Below, piece by piece: positions 1-8,266 of a stretch of 64,000 nucleotides of DNA (positions are counted from its first letter, which is position 1; each line of letters starts with the position of its first letter). This stretch comes from TMED14 sp003507115 (GTDB lineage: Bacteria > Bacteroidota > Bacteroidia > Flavobacteriales > Schleiferiaceae). The notes beneath the pieces are model-generated. The model did not search any database. It was given only the letters and a program-made list of their open reading frames with translations, and was not told the DNA's origin. The position numbers and the translations under genes are program-made. Location of the stretch: the NCBI GenBank assembly GCA_943787925.1, contig CALSOH010000003.1, positions 62,001 to 126,000 of the forward strand, written 5' to 3'.

Positions 1-575
1 TAGGGCTTTTCGTGCGCAGGCCGATGTAGGAGTTCCTGGAGGAAATTCATGGGACTAGGCGTATGCGTCAGGGTAGCCAGTCCCGCCTCGTGGATGGCCG
101 CAATGAGGAGGCCGCAGGCAATGCCTACGGATTCGGACACGTAGTAGTTTTTACGTATCTCCCCGTCAGGGCGCACGTCTTGAACATGCTTGAAAACGAC
201 TATGAGCCAGGGGGCTGTTTCGAGGAAGGGTTTTTCCCAGTCCGTGCCAATAGGCGCTAGATCTTCTAACCACGCTTTGGGCGCACGCCCTGAATAGAAG
301 GCCTTCTCTTCGGCCTCCGCCGCCTCTCGAATCCGCCGCTTGAGATCGGGATCCGACACGGCACAAAAGGTCCAAGGCTGCTTGTTCGCGCCCGAGGGGG
401 CCGTTCCCGCGGTGGCAATCAACGCGTCAATTATCTCAACCGATACAGGGGTATCCTGAAAAAATCGCACGGATCGTCGGGCATTCCAGCGCTCTAAAGT
501 TGCGCGAGCACGCGTGGCGACCTCCTCCGGGGTGAAGTCCTCCATGCGAAAGGGGATGTGGCCGCCGGCAGTCAT
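1..575 (-). CDS. nitroreductase family protein (partial, C-terminus outside window)
   Basis: The reading frame is open from an ATG at 575 to the window edge, so only about 191 N-terminal residues are visible. It has the FMN-binding nitroreductase pattern: RRSVRFF near residue 34, APSGANKQPW near residue 59 and a conserved NYYVSESVGIACGLL segment. The ANKQPW segment and the later LATLTHTPSPMNFL resemble the iodotyrosine-deiodinase-like branch of the superfamily. A second in-frame ATG (545, MEDFTPEE) is an equally possible start. The start lies 1 nt beyond the stop of the ABC ATPase, so it is probably the last visible gene of that operon. The substrate is unknown; the link to the transporter may only be co-transcription. 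Confidence 0.8.
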   Translation of the reverse strand, partial: MTAGGHIPFRMEDFTPEEVATRARATLERWNARRSVRFFQDTPVSVEIIDALIATAGTAPSGANKQPWTFCAVSDPDLKRRIREAAEAEEKAFYSGRAPKAWLEDLAPIGTDWEKPFLETAPWLIVVFKHVQDVRPDGEIRKNYYVSESVGIACGLLIAAIHEAGLATLTHTPSPMNFLQELLHRPAHEKP

Positions 576-576
576 C

Positions 577-1251
577 TTACAGTCCTTTGAGTTGACCATC
601 TTCCAACGGGAGAATGCGGCGAGCGCGGTCGATTACCCGCTGGTCGTGGGTTGAAAAAATGAAAGTCGTTTTCTCCTTTTTGTTTAAGGCCGCCATGATG
701 TCCAAGAGGGTTTCGGTAGACTTGGAATCCAAGTTGGCTGTGGGCTCATCGGCGAGAATGAAACGAGGTCGACTGGCTAATGCGCGAGCTACTGCGACGC
801 GCTGCTGCTGTCCGCCGGAGAGTTGGTTGGGGCGATTGTGGGCGCGATCTGCCAACCCGACGGCCTCGAGGAGTTCCATCGCTCGGGCATCGCGCTCCTT
901 CTTGCTTACCCCTTGGAGCTCCAAAATAAATCCCGTGTTTTCCAGGGCCGTGAGGACCGGAATGAGGTTGTAGGCCTGGAAGACAAAGCCGATGTGTTGA
1001 AGTCGAAAGTCAATTAAATCCCGGTCTTTCAGGTTTACGATATTGACCCCGTCGATATGAATGTGGCCCTGGTTGGGGCGGTCCAAGCCCCCGATGGCGT
1101 TGAGTAGGGTGGTCTTCCCGCATCCGGAAGGGCCCACAATCGCGGTGAATTCGCCCTCCTCAAAGGAGGTGCTCACGCCGTTCACTGCAGTGATGCTGCC
1201 GGCTTGGGATTCGTAGACTTTGACGACGTTTTGAAGTTCGATGAGGGCCAT
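577..1251 (-). CDS. ABC transporter ATP-binding protein, LolD/MacB type
   Basis: This 224-residue protein is a complete nucleotide-binding domain. Walker A GPSGCGKTT is at residues 40-48, the Q-loop FQ near 91, the signature LSGGQ at 144-148 and Walker B FILADEP at 164-170, followed by a D-loop (ANLDS). Length and sequence fit the LolD/MacB/FtsE group, whose members energise mechanotransmission permeases at the inner membrane rather than classical import. It is the fourth gene of a minus-strand operon, 11 nt after the second FtsX-type permease and 1 nt before the nitroreductase. With the LolA-like gene at the head of the operon, the likely role is extraction or handling of a lipid-linked or lipoprotein substrate. 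The actual substrate cannot be read from the sequence. Confidence 0.92.
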   Translation of the reverse strand: MALIELQNVVKVYESQAGSITAVNGVSTSFEEGEFTAIVGPSGCGKTTLLNAIGGLDRPNQGHIHIDGVNIVNLKDRDLIDFRLQHIGFVFQAYNLIPVLTALENTGFILELQGVSKKERDARAMELLEAVGLADRAHNRPNQLSGGQQQRVAVARALASRPRFILADEPTANLDSKSTETLLDIMAALNKKEKTTFIFSTHDQRVIDRARRILPLEDGQLKGL

Positions 1252-1262
1252 AGGGTCAGAAA

Positions 1263-2576
1263 TTAAAGCACGCGCATGCTTTCGATGGGGTTCAACTTAA
1301 GGGCTTTTCGGGCCGGATAGAGGGCCGACAAGAAGGATAGGATAAACACCAAGCCGGCGACAGGTAGGTAGAACTCGGGCACCGTGATGGGGTAGATGGT
1401 GGATTCTAAGCCAAATTCGGCCAAGCCTTTTTCCACCCCCTGAAGGGTGATTCCCGTGCGGGAGGTGATAGCCAAGGTGCCGTGCCCCAAGACCAGCCCG
1501 ATAGGGAGCCCCGCAAAACTGAGCAACAAGGTTTCGGCCACAATTAGGAAGAAAAGGCGGCGCTTGTTCATTCCTACCGCCATGAGCATACCTAATTCCC
1601 GCGTTCGCTCTAAAATGGCCATGAGCATGGTATTGAGGATGCCAAAGGCCATCGCCAGCAAAATGATGGTCATGAAGAGCAGGAGGGATTGTGCCATGAT
1701 TTCATCGGCGTAGCCCAATTCGGGGCTGATGCTTCGCCATTCCTTGATGACCAAGGGGGTTGAGTCCCGCTCCAGGGCCGCGAGAGATTCGATGCGGCTT
1801 CGGATGAACACGTGGTGCAAGCGCAGGCTGTCCTGCATGCGAAGATTATCCACGGTGGGGTCCATGGCATAGGGGTCCTTGACGCGGAAATTCACTTGGT
1901 GGGCCACGGGGTATTCACGGCCCAAAAGGGTTGAATCCAACATGCCCATTTGCGTGGCGATGTTCCACGCGGGGACATAGAGCATGGTTTCTTCCAGTAG
2001 GTTGGAGGCCCCGTCGTAGAGGCCTACCACATAAAAGAGGGCGCTGTGCACCTCGCCCGCCAAATCTTGGAAGGTGAGGACCACCCGGTCGTCGATCTCG
2101 ACTTCCAAGCGTCGAGCCAGTTCCTCTCCGAGGACGATTTCGTCCGCTTCACGTTCGCCCAAGAATGTACCGGTCGTGATGGTGCGGGCCGCCTTGAACA
2201 CAGCTTGCTCCGCTTCCGGATAAACACCCAGAACCAGCGCAGGGGCCGCGCCAGAACCACTTTGAATCATGGCCTGGAGCACCAATCGGGGAGCGACAGC
2301 GGTAACCGCCGTGTCGCGTGATAAATTCTCCAGGACACGGGGGAGGTGTGGGATGAGCGCCGTGGCCTCAGGCGAGGCTTCATAAGCGGCCGACGTAATG
2401 CGTCCATGGCCCACATTGTCGTCCAGAAGACTGACGGTTCGGGCGTCGTTGAGACCGGTGGCCCAGCCCATCATGAAAATGCCGGCCCATACGCCCAAGG
2501 CCATCGAGCCGATGACGACGATGGAGCGCCAAGGGCTGCGCCAAATGTTGCGCCAGGCCATGCGAATTGTACTCAT
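1263..2576 (-). CDS. ABC transporter permease, FtsX/MacB type (second permease)
   Basis: About 437 residues. Topology is one hydrophobic helix near residues 17-40, a large periplasmic MacB-PCD-like domain, then three C-terminal helices (around LLLFMTIILLAMAFGILNT, LLLSFAGLPIGLVLG and LPVAGLVFILSFLSALYPA). This is the standard layout of FtsX-family permeases such as LolC/LolE and MacB. The reading frame extends upstream to 2633, but the ATG at 2576 (MSTIRMAWRNIWRSPWRS) matches the family start and lies 1 nt after the stop of the preceding permease, so I use it. The protein probably forms a heterodimer with the preceding permease, driven by the ATPase encoded next. Only the substrate is uncertain. 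Confidence 0.9.
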   Translation of the reverse strand: MSTIRMAWRNIWRSPWRSIVVIGSMALGVWAGIFMMGWATGLNDARTVSLLDDNVGHGRITSAAYEASPEATALIPHLPRVLENLSRDTAVTAVAPRLVLQAMIQSGSGAAPALVLGVYPEAEQAVFKAARTITTGTFLGEREADEIVLGEELARRLEVEIDDRVVLTFQDLAGEVHSALFYVVGLYDGASNLLEETMLYVPAWNIATQMGMLDSTLLGREYPVAHQVNFRVKDPYAMDPTVDNLRMQDSLRLHHVFIRSRIESLAALERDSTPLVIKEWRSISPELGYADEIMAQSLLLFMTIILLAMAFGILNTMLMAILERTRELGMLMAVGMNKRRLFFLIVAETLLLSFAGLPIGLVLGHGTLAITSRTGITLQGVEKGLAEFGLESTIYPITVPEFYLPVAGLVFILSFLSALYPARKALKLNPIESMRVL

Positions 2577-2577
2577 A

Positions 2578-3798
2578 TCAACGGTGGATGGCAGGGGATT
2601 TATACACGACGTAGATGGGCCATAGGCTAGCAAGGAGGGTCAAGCCGATCACAATGGCTCCATGCGTCCAGGTGATGGACCAATCCATGGAGGGAGGGAG
2701 AACAGGTTCCCACCCCTGCTGTTCCATGGCTTGGGCTATGTCGCCCAAGAGGCGGAGGGGCCGCACATGGAAGTAGTACACGACTCCTCGGCCCATGGCG
2801 GTGCCTATCGCTGCACCCAACACGCCCATGAGGAGGGCTTCGGTGAAGACCATGCCGGCCAAAACAGGGCGTTTGACCCCCAGGGCAATTTGCATGGTGA
2901 ATTCCCGTTGGCGCTCGTTGGCCAACATAATCATCGTTCCGAGGAGGCCGAAGGAGATGACCACGTAGAGAATAAAGAGAATGACAATGCCTCCCGCAGA
3001 ATCTGCCTGAATGGCTTGCTGTAATTCGGGCATGCGCTCCTCCCACGAGGTCCATGAGGCGTATTCCATGGGGTGCTGTTGGGATAGGCTGGCGGCCGCC
3101 CGGAAGGACTCCCCGGGATTTTTGGGCGTAATCATGACCGTCCCCCACATGCCGTAGGCGCCGCTATACGCTTGGGCATCTTCCAGGCGCATCACCGCCA
3201 CGCGCTTTTCGAGTTCGGGATTTCCCAGGCGCAGGGTCCCCGCGACCAACATCAAATCGCTCGCCATGGAGCCTTGGTAGCCTTGCCCCATGCCGACCAG
3301 GGTGTCGCCAATTTGGGCGTCGAGGGATTCAGCGAGGTAGCGCCCGAGCCAAACAGGGTAGGGGCCGTCCTTTGAAGCGTTGTCAAAGCGTCCGTCGATT
3401 AAGCGCGTTTCCCAAAATCCGGGGTCCTCCCGGGCAAAGTCCACGCCCGTCCACTGGGCCACCGCACTTTCTTTTTCATGGCTCAGCAGCGTAAATCCCG
3501 CCAAGCGCGGGGTAGCGGAGGCTACGTCGGGGTCGGCGGTGACGGCCTCGAGCCAACGTGGATCTTCGGCCATGGCGACATCCAAATTTTGGGAGGGCCA
3601 GTAGGTACTGTCGGCTACTTGGACATAGCCGGCCATGCCGCCAACCACGGTATGAATCATGTGGCCGTAGATGCCCAATTGCAGACTGCGAATCAAAATC
3701 GCAAAAAAGAGGGCAAAGGCGACCGCGGCCGCCGTAATGGCACTTCGACGTCGATTGCGGCCCAGGTTTCGCCAGGCCATGCGGGTAGTTAGAGGCAT
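2578..3798 (-). CDS. ABC transporter permease, FtsX/MacB type (first permease)
   Basis: This 406-residue protein has an N-terminal helix near residues 20-42, a periplasmic domain of about 220 residues and three C-terminal helices (around IVILFILYVVISFGLLGTMI, AGMVFTEALLMGVLGAAIG and GAIVIGLTLLASLWPIY). It opens with MAWRNLGRNRRRS, a cytoplasmic basic segment almost identical in pattern to that of the next permease (MAWRNIWRSPWRS), so the pair looks like an old duplication. It starts 13 nt after the LolA-like gene. Together the two permeases and the ATPase would form a complete 1:1:2 transporter. A second in-frame ATG at codon 7 is a possible start. Confidence 0.9.
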   Translation of the reverse strand: MPLTTRMAWRNLGRNRRRSAITAAAVAFALFFAILIRSLQLGIYGHMIHTVVGGMAGYVQVADSTYWPSQNLDVAMAEDPRWLEAVTADPDVASATPRLAGFTLLSHEKESAVAQWTGVDFAREDPGFWETRLIDGRFDNASKDGPYPVWLGRYLAESLDAQIGDTLVGMGQGYQGSMASDLMLVAGTLRLGNPELEKRVAVMRLEDAQAYSGAYGMWGTVMITPKNPGESFRAAASLSQQHPMEYASWTSWEERMPELQQAIQADSAGGIVILFILYVVISFGLLGTMIMLANERQREFTMQIALGVKRPVLAGMVFTEALLMGVLGAAIGTAMGRGVVYYFHVRPLRLLGDIAQAMEQQGWEPVLPPSMDWSITWTHGAIVIGLTLLASLWPIYVVYKSPAIHR

Positions 3799-3811
3799 GG
3801 GCGCAGGGGCA

Positions 3812-4561
3812 TTAGAGGGAATCCATGTTTTTCATGGTGGATTCGCTGAACCAGCTGGGTTTCAGGTCAGGACGCTTGCGCCATTCGAGGATCGTGAGCG
3901 TGGTCGTTTGGTTGCCGTCTTTGGCGGTGAAGCGAATTTCATCGGGCATCAGCACCCCATCAAAACGTTTAAAGTGCAAGGCGTCCATTTGCTGGCTCAC
4001 CGTTCCTTTTTTGTCAAAAAACACGAGGCGAACCCAGGTGTCGTTCTGCACGCTGAGGTAGGCGTCGACATGGTCGTAGGCCACCGGGGTGGCGGGCTTG
4101 GGGACGCAGCGGATAAGGTGGCATTCTTGGCCATTGACAGTTTTTTTGCCCTGGTAGCTGTGGGTGAAGTCCTGGCTCAGGGAGGCGGCACCTAAGATGT
4201 TGTCAAATTGGGCATCCGTTCCCATCCAACCTTGCATGAGCATGGAGGAGGGAAGCTTCATGATTTTCCCGGTCCGAGGTGAATAGGTCATAAGGCTCTT
4301 GTCAGCCTTCATGTAGACCATTCCGGCGTCGCGCTCGGGGGAGACAATTTGCACCAGGGAATAGGCGTTGCCCATATTCCAGCTTCGCAGCTCCATGTCG
4401 CGGGTATAGCGCGGGCGTTCCGCTTTCATTTTGATGCGGCTGTATGCGGACTGTTGGATCGCCGAGGCTTCAGCCTTGGCCAAGAGGGAGCTTGGATTTT
4501 GGGCAAAAACAGAAAAGAAGCTCAGGCCAAGCCCAAGGGTATAGAGAAGTTGACGGCGCAT
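3812..4561 (-). CDS. outer-membrane lipoprotein-sorting (LolA-like) protein
   Basis: A 249-residue exported protein. A signal peptide covers roughly residues 1-20 and ends at VFAQ. The mature part has the LolA-like pattern: MKAERPRYTRDMELRSWNMG, a strand-rich centre with MVYMKADKSLMTYSPRTGKI, and ECHLIRCVPKP. This is the COG2834 / LolA_like group, larger than classical LolA (about 200 residues). In Gram-negative bacteria LolA carries lipoproteins across the periplasm after LolCDE extracts them. Being first in an operon with two FtsX permeases and a LolD-type ATPase, it is probably the periplasmic partner of that transporter. It is more likely a specialised paralogue than the housekeeping LolA. 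Confidence 0.85.
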   Translation of the reverse strand: MRRQLLYTLGLGLSFFSVFAQNPSSLLAKAEASAIQQSAYSRIKMKAERPRYTRDMELRSWNMGNAYSLVQIVSPERDAGMVYMKADKSLMTYSPRTGKIMKLPSSMLMQGWMGTDAQFDNILGAASLSQDFTHSYQGKKTVNGQECHLIRCVPKPATPVAYDHVDAYLSVQNDTWVRLVFFDKKGTVSQQMDALHFKRFDGVLMPDEIRFTAKDGNQTTTLTILEWRKRPDLKPSWFSESTMKNMDSL

Positions 4562-4617
4562 ACGAATGTGAATTTACGGCTCAATGGCTTAACCCATCCT
4601 GGAGCAAAGGGTTCGTC

Positions 4618-4646
4618 TTGTGGGGCGATTTTGGGCATTACTTTTG
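4618..4646 (+). promoter_or_regulatory. Bacteroidota-type promoter for the bacilliredoxin gene
   Basis: TTG at 4618-4620, an 18-nt spacer, then TACTTTTG (TAnnTTTG) at 4639-4646, a good match to the Bacteroidota primary sigma consensus. The predicted transcription start is about 45 nt upstream of the ATG at 4696. Confidence 0.65.
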
Positions 4647-4695
4647 CATTAGACTTTATGCCCCGAGGGCTTTCAACTTTTTAAACGATCATCTT

Positions 4696-5115
4696 ATGTA
4701 TCCCGAAGATCTTATTGCCCCCATGCGCGCCGAATTGACCGACGCCGGTTTCACCGAAATCCGCGACGCGGCAGCCATGGAAACGGCTATCACCCAAAAC
4801 TCGGGAACCACCTTTGTGGTTATTAATTCCGTTTGTGGCTGTGCGGCCGGTTCTGCGCGCCCCGGAGCCCGTATGGCCGTGGCCAACGCGGGCAAGAAGC
4901 CCGATCATTTAATCACAGCCTTCGCGGGAAATGACCGGGAATCGGTCAATAAAGCTCGTGATTTGATGCTTCCCTTTCCTCCCTCGTCGCCCTGCATGGC
5001 CCTTTTCAAAGATGGGGAGTTGGTCCATATGATTGAACGCCATCATATCGAGGGCCGCCCCGCAGACATGCTGGCAGCCAATTTGATCGGAGCTTTCGAC
5101 TCCCACTGCGGGTAA
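4696..5115 (+). CDS. BrxA/BrxB-family bacilliredoxin (YphP/YqiW-like)
   Basis: A 139-residue cytosolic protein of the UPF0403 family. It starts MYPEDLIAPMRAELTDAG and carries the active-site motif SVCGCAAG (CGC, residues about 52-54), followed by ARPG and a thioredoxin-like C-terminal half (SPCMALFKDGELVHMIERH). In Bacillus, family members remove bacillithiol from protein cysteines. In Bacteroidota, which also make bacillithiol or related thiols, a similar disulfide-reductase role is expected but not proven. The frame extends upstream to 4444, but the family start MYPED, preceded by a good promoter, fixes the start at 4696. It is transcribed alone, divergently from the LolA-like operon. Confidence 0.9.
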   Translation: MYPEDLIAPMRAELTDAGFTEIRDAAAMETAITQNSGTTFVVINSVCGCAAGSARPGARMAVANAGKKPDHLITAFAGNDRESVNKARDLMLPFPPSSPCMALFKDGELVHMIERHHIEGRPADMLAANLIGAFDSHCG

Positions 5116-5164
5116 GTCGGGGGGTAAACCTCGGTTGAGGGGGGGCATCAAAAGCCCAAGGGAC

Positions 5165-5210
5165 TTATGGTAAAATTTACTATAGTGTACTTTGTACGCT
5201 TTTACCATAA
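5165..5210. promoter_or_regulatory. 11-bp perfect inverted repeat upstream of susC (operator candidate)
   Basis: TTATGGTAAAA (5165-5175) is repeated in perfect inverted orientation as TTTTACCATAA (5200-5210). The 24-bp spacer contains a second small palindrome, GTAC-TTT-GTAC (5187-5197). The repeat ends 33 nt before the susC start codon at 5244, so it overlaps the expected promoter region. This could be the binding site of a dimeric or tetrameric sugar-responsive regulator, or a hairpin in the mRNA leader. No regulator gene is adjacent. Confidence 0.55.
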
Positions 5211-5243
5211 TTCATGTATTTTAGGGGTCAAATTATCCCAACC

Positions 5244-8200
5244 ATGAATTGGAAACGCACCCTTGGAAGCGCCCTCGCTTTCCTCTTTCTTTCTACTACT
5301 GCATTTGCTCAAGGTCGTGTCACGGGTTCCGTGAAAGACGGAGCTGGCGCGGCTTTGCCCGGTGTTGTGCTATCCGATGAAGCCTCGGGTACTACGACCA
5401 CGACGGACAATAATGGTCTGTATTCCTTGACCGTGTCGACGAACCAAGTCACGATGAAGGCCTCCATGATGGGCTATGTCGACGCAAGCAAAACGGTCAG
5501 TCTGTCTAAAGGCGCAGCGACGGCCAACTTTATTTTGAACGAAGAAGCCGTGACCCTGGACGATATCGTGGTGATTGGCTATGGTACCTCCAACATCAAG
5601 GATTTGACGGGTTCCGTTGTCAGCGTCAAAGCGAAGTCCTTCCAAAAGGGATCCTTTTCGACACCGGAAGCCTTGATTTTGGGCAAGACCCCCGGTGTCC
5701 GCATCACCTCCAACTCGGGCATGCCGGGCGCGGGTAGCCGTATTCGCATCCGGGGCGGTTCCTCCTTAAATGCGAGCAACGATCCCCTCATTGTAATCGA
5801 TGGCTTGCCTGCTGATGGGCTTGGACTGCTTAACCCTTCGGACATTGAGAGCTTTACTATTTTGAAGGATGCCTCTGCCACCGCGATCTACGGTTCACGG
5901 GCGGCCAACGGGGTCATCTTGGTGACAACCAAAAAAGGCACGGCCAATGGTGCCTTCCGGGCTGATGTTACGGCGGTCACGTCGTTCCGCAATGTCACCA
6001 ACCAAGTGGACGTCCTATCCACGGAGCAATTCCGCAATGTGATTGCCGAAAACGGCACGTCTACCCAGCAATCCCGCTTGGCAACCGCCGACCCGAACCA
6101 AGTCACCAACTGGCAGAATGAAATCTATCAGACGGGTATGGTGAATGACTACAACGTCGCGTTGACCGGCGGATTGAAAATGCCCTACCGCCTCGGATTG
6201 GGGATGTACCGTGAAAAGGGGGTTCTGAAGCGCTCAGAACTGAAGCGTTATACGGCCACCTTGAATGCGAGCCCCTCTTTCTTGAATGGAAAACTCAAGG
6301 CCAACACGAGTGCCAAGGTGATTTCGGCCGAAAACTTCTACGCCAACCAGGGCGCCATCGGCACGGCGGTCTTCTTTGATCCCACGCGCCCGGTCCTCAG
6401 CGGGGATACGACCTATGGAGGATACTTCGAGTGGACGATGCCCAACGGAGCCCCGTCAGCCCTTTCTCCGCGCAACCCGGTGGGATTGTTGATGCTGCGC
6501 GACGACGTGGGCTACAATACCCGCGCCCTAGGCAACATCTTATTTGATTACCAGCCCTTGGCGAGTGAGGCGCTGCACCTCTTCATGAACGTAGGGGGCG
6601 AGTACTCCTACACGCACGGCAACACCTTCGTTCCTGCCTATGCGGCCATGAACTTCAACAATGGGGGTGAAATGAATCAATATGAATCCACCCGCACCAA
6701 CCGATTGATTGAACTCTACGGCAATTACAACAAGCAAGTGAGCAACCGCGTACATGCGGATTTGACCGGGCGGATACTCCTTCCAGCACTGGAGCTCATC
6801 CTCGCCATCCTATGCGAGCCTCAATGCGGCGGGCGATACGATCAGCCCAGCCAACCCCTTCCCCTTCTTCTCGGAGAATGCCTTGATGTCTTTCTACGGT
6901 CGCGGCAACTTCAACATTAGCAACAAATACTTGGTGACCGCCACCTTGCGTTCGGATGGTTCTTCACGCTTCTCCAAGGAAGCGCGTTGGGGCTTGTTCC
7001 CCTCAGCGGCCTTGGCTTGGAACGTCTTGGAAGAAGACCTCTTTGCGGGCCAAACCCTCTTTCAGCAACCTGAAGGTGCGTGTGGGCTATGGATTGACGG
7101 GCCAGCAAGACATCTACAACGACTACGGCTACATCCCCAACTACAACTACGGAACGGCCACCGCCCAGTATCAATTTGGCAACAACTGGGTGGACATCCT
7201 TCGCCCCGACGCCTACGACTACAACTTGCAGTGGGAAAAGACGGCGACGACCAACATCGCCTTGGACTACGGGCTGTTGAAGGGCCGCATCAACGGTAGT
7301 GTGGACGTCTACCGCAAAAACACCTATGACCTCTTAGGAGTCGTGCCCATCCCCGCGGGAACGAATTTCTCCAACCGTGTTTTGACGAACGTGGGCTCCA
7401 TGACCAACAATGGTATCGAAGCGTCTGTCAACCTCGTGTTGGTGGACAATGCCACCACCAATTGGGAAGTAGGCTTCAACGCTTCACGCAACCGCAACCA
7501 AATCACCAAGCTCTCCTTGGTGCAAGACACGACTTCGCCCGGCATTCAAGTGGGCGGCATTGCAGGGGGCGTAGGCAACACGATCCAAATTCACGCCCTC
7601 GGCATGCCCATGTACACCTTCTATAGCTACGAACAGATCTATGACGCCACGGGCCGCCCATTAGAGCGCAACGGTTCACTGGATCAGTACAGCGACGGAG
7701 TGGACGTCAACGGCAATGGCAAGATTGATGACATCGAAGCCTATGTCGACCAGAATGGCGACGGCATCATCAACACGAGCGATTTGGTGGCTTGGGCTGG
7801 GAAGACGCCTGAACCTCGCCAGATTTTTGGCTTCAACGCTAATTTCTCGCACAAGCGTTGGTCAGGCGGGATGACCTGGCGCGCCGAACAGGGCCAGTAC
7901 ATGTACAACAACCTGTCCTCCAACCACGGCAACTACTTTGAAGTCGGGAGGCTCCATGCGCCACTTGAACAACCTCGTGACGGATTACTTGAATACAGGC
8001 TTCCGCTCACCCCAATACCTCTCGAGCTATTACATCCAGGAGGCCTCCTTCATTCGCTTGGACAACCTGTACCTATCCTACAACCTGGGGAACCTGTACC
8101 AAGACAAGTATGCGACGAGCTTAAATATCTCCATGCAGAATGCGTTGGTCATCACGAAGTACAAAGGATTGGATCCCGAAATCGCCGGGGGAATCGACAA

Positions 8201-8255
8201 CATGATCTACCCCCGTCCTCGCGTATTCAACCTCCAATTGACTGTTACCCTCTAA
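5244..8255 (+). pseudogene. SusC-like TonB-dependent receptor, interrupted by three +1 frameshifts
   Basis: Together the three frames encode a full SusC/RagA-type outer-membrane porin of about 1000 residues. It has a signal peptide (ALAFLFLSTTAFAQ), a CarboxypepD-regulatory-like domain, a TonB plug with DIVVIGYG and PLIVIDGLPADG, a long beta-barrel and the C-terminal strand FNLQLTVTL. The frame changes at about 6768-6770 (GGG), 7055-7057 (CCC) and 7946-7948 (GGG). Removing one base from each run restores a continuous receptor. No residues are lost at the joins, so the gene may be intact in the organism and wrong in the assembly. The start at 5244 (MNWKRTLGS) suits the signal peptide better than the ATG at 5214. 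It pairs with the SusD 11 nt downstream to import glycans, here probably alpha-glucans judging by the neighbouring amylase. Confidence 0.88.
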
Positions 8256-8266
8256 TCCCGGACGCC

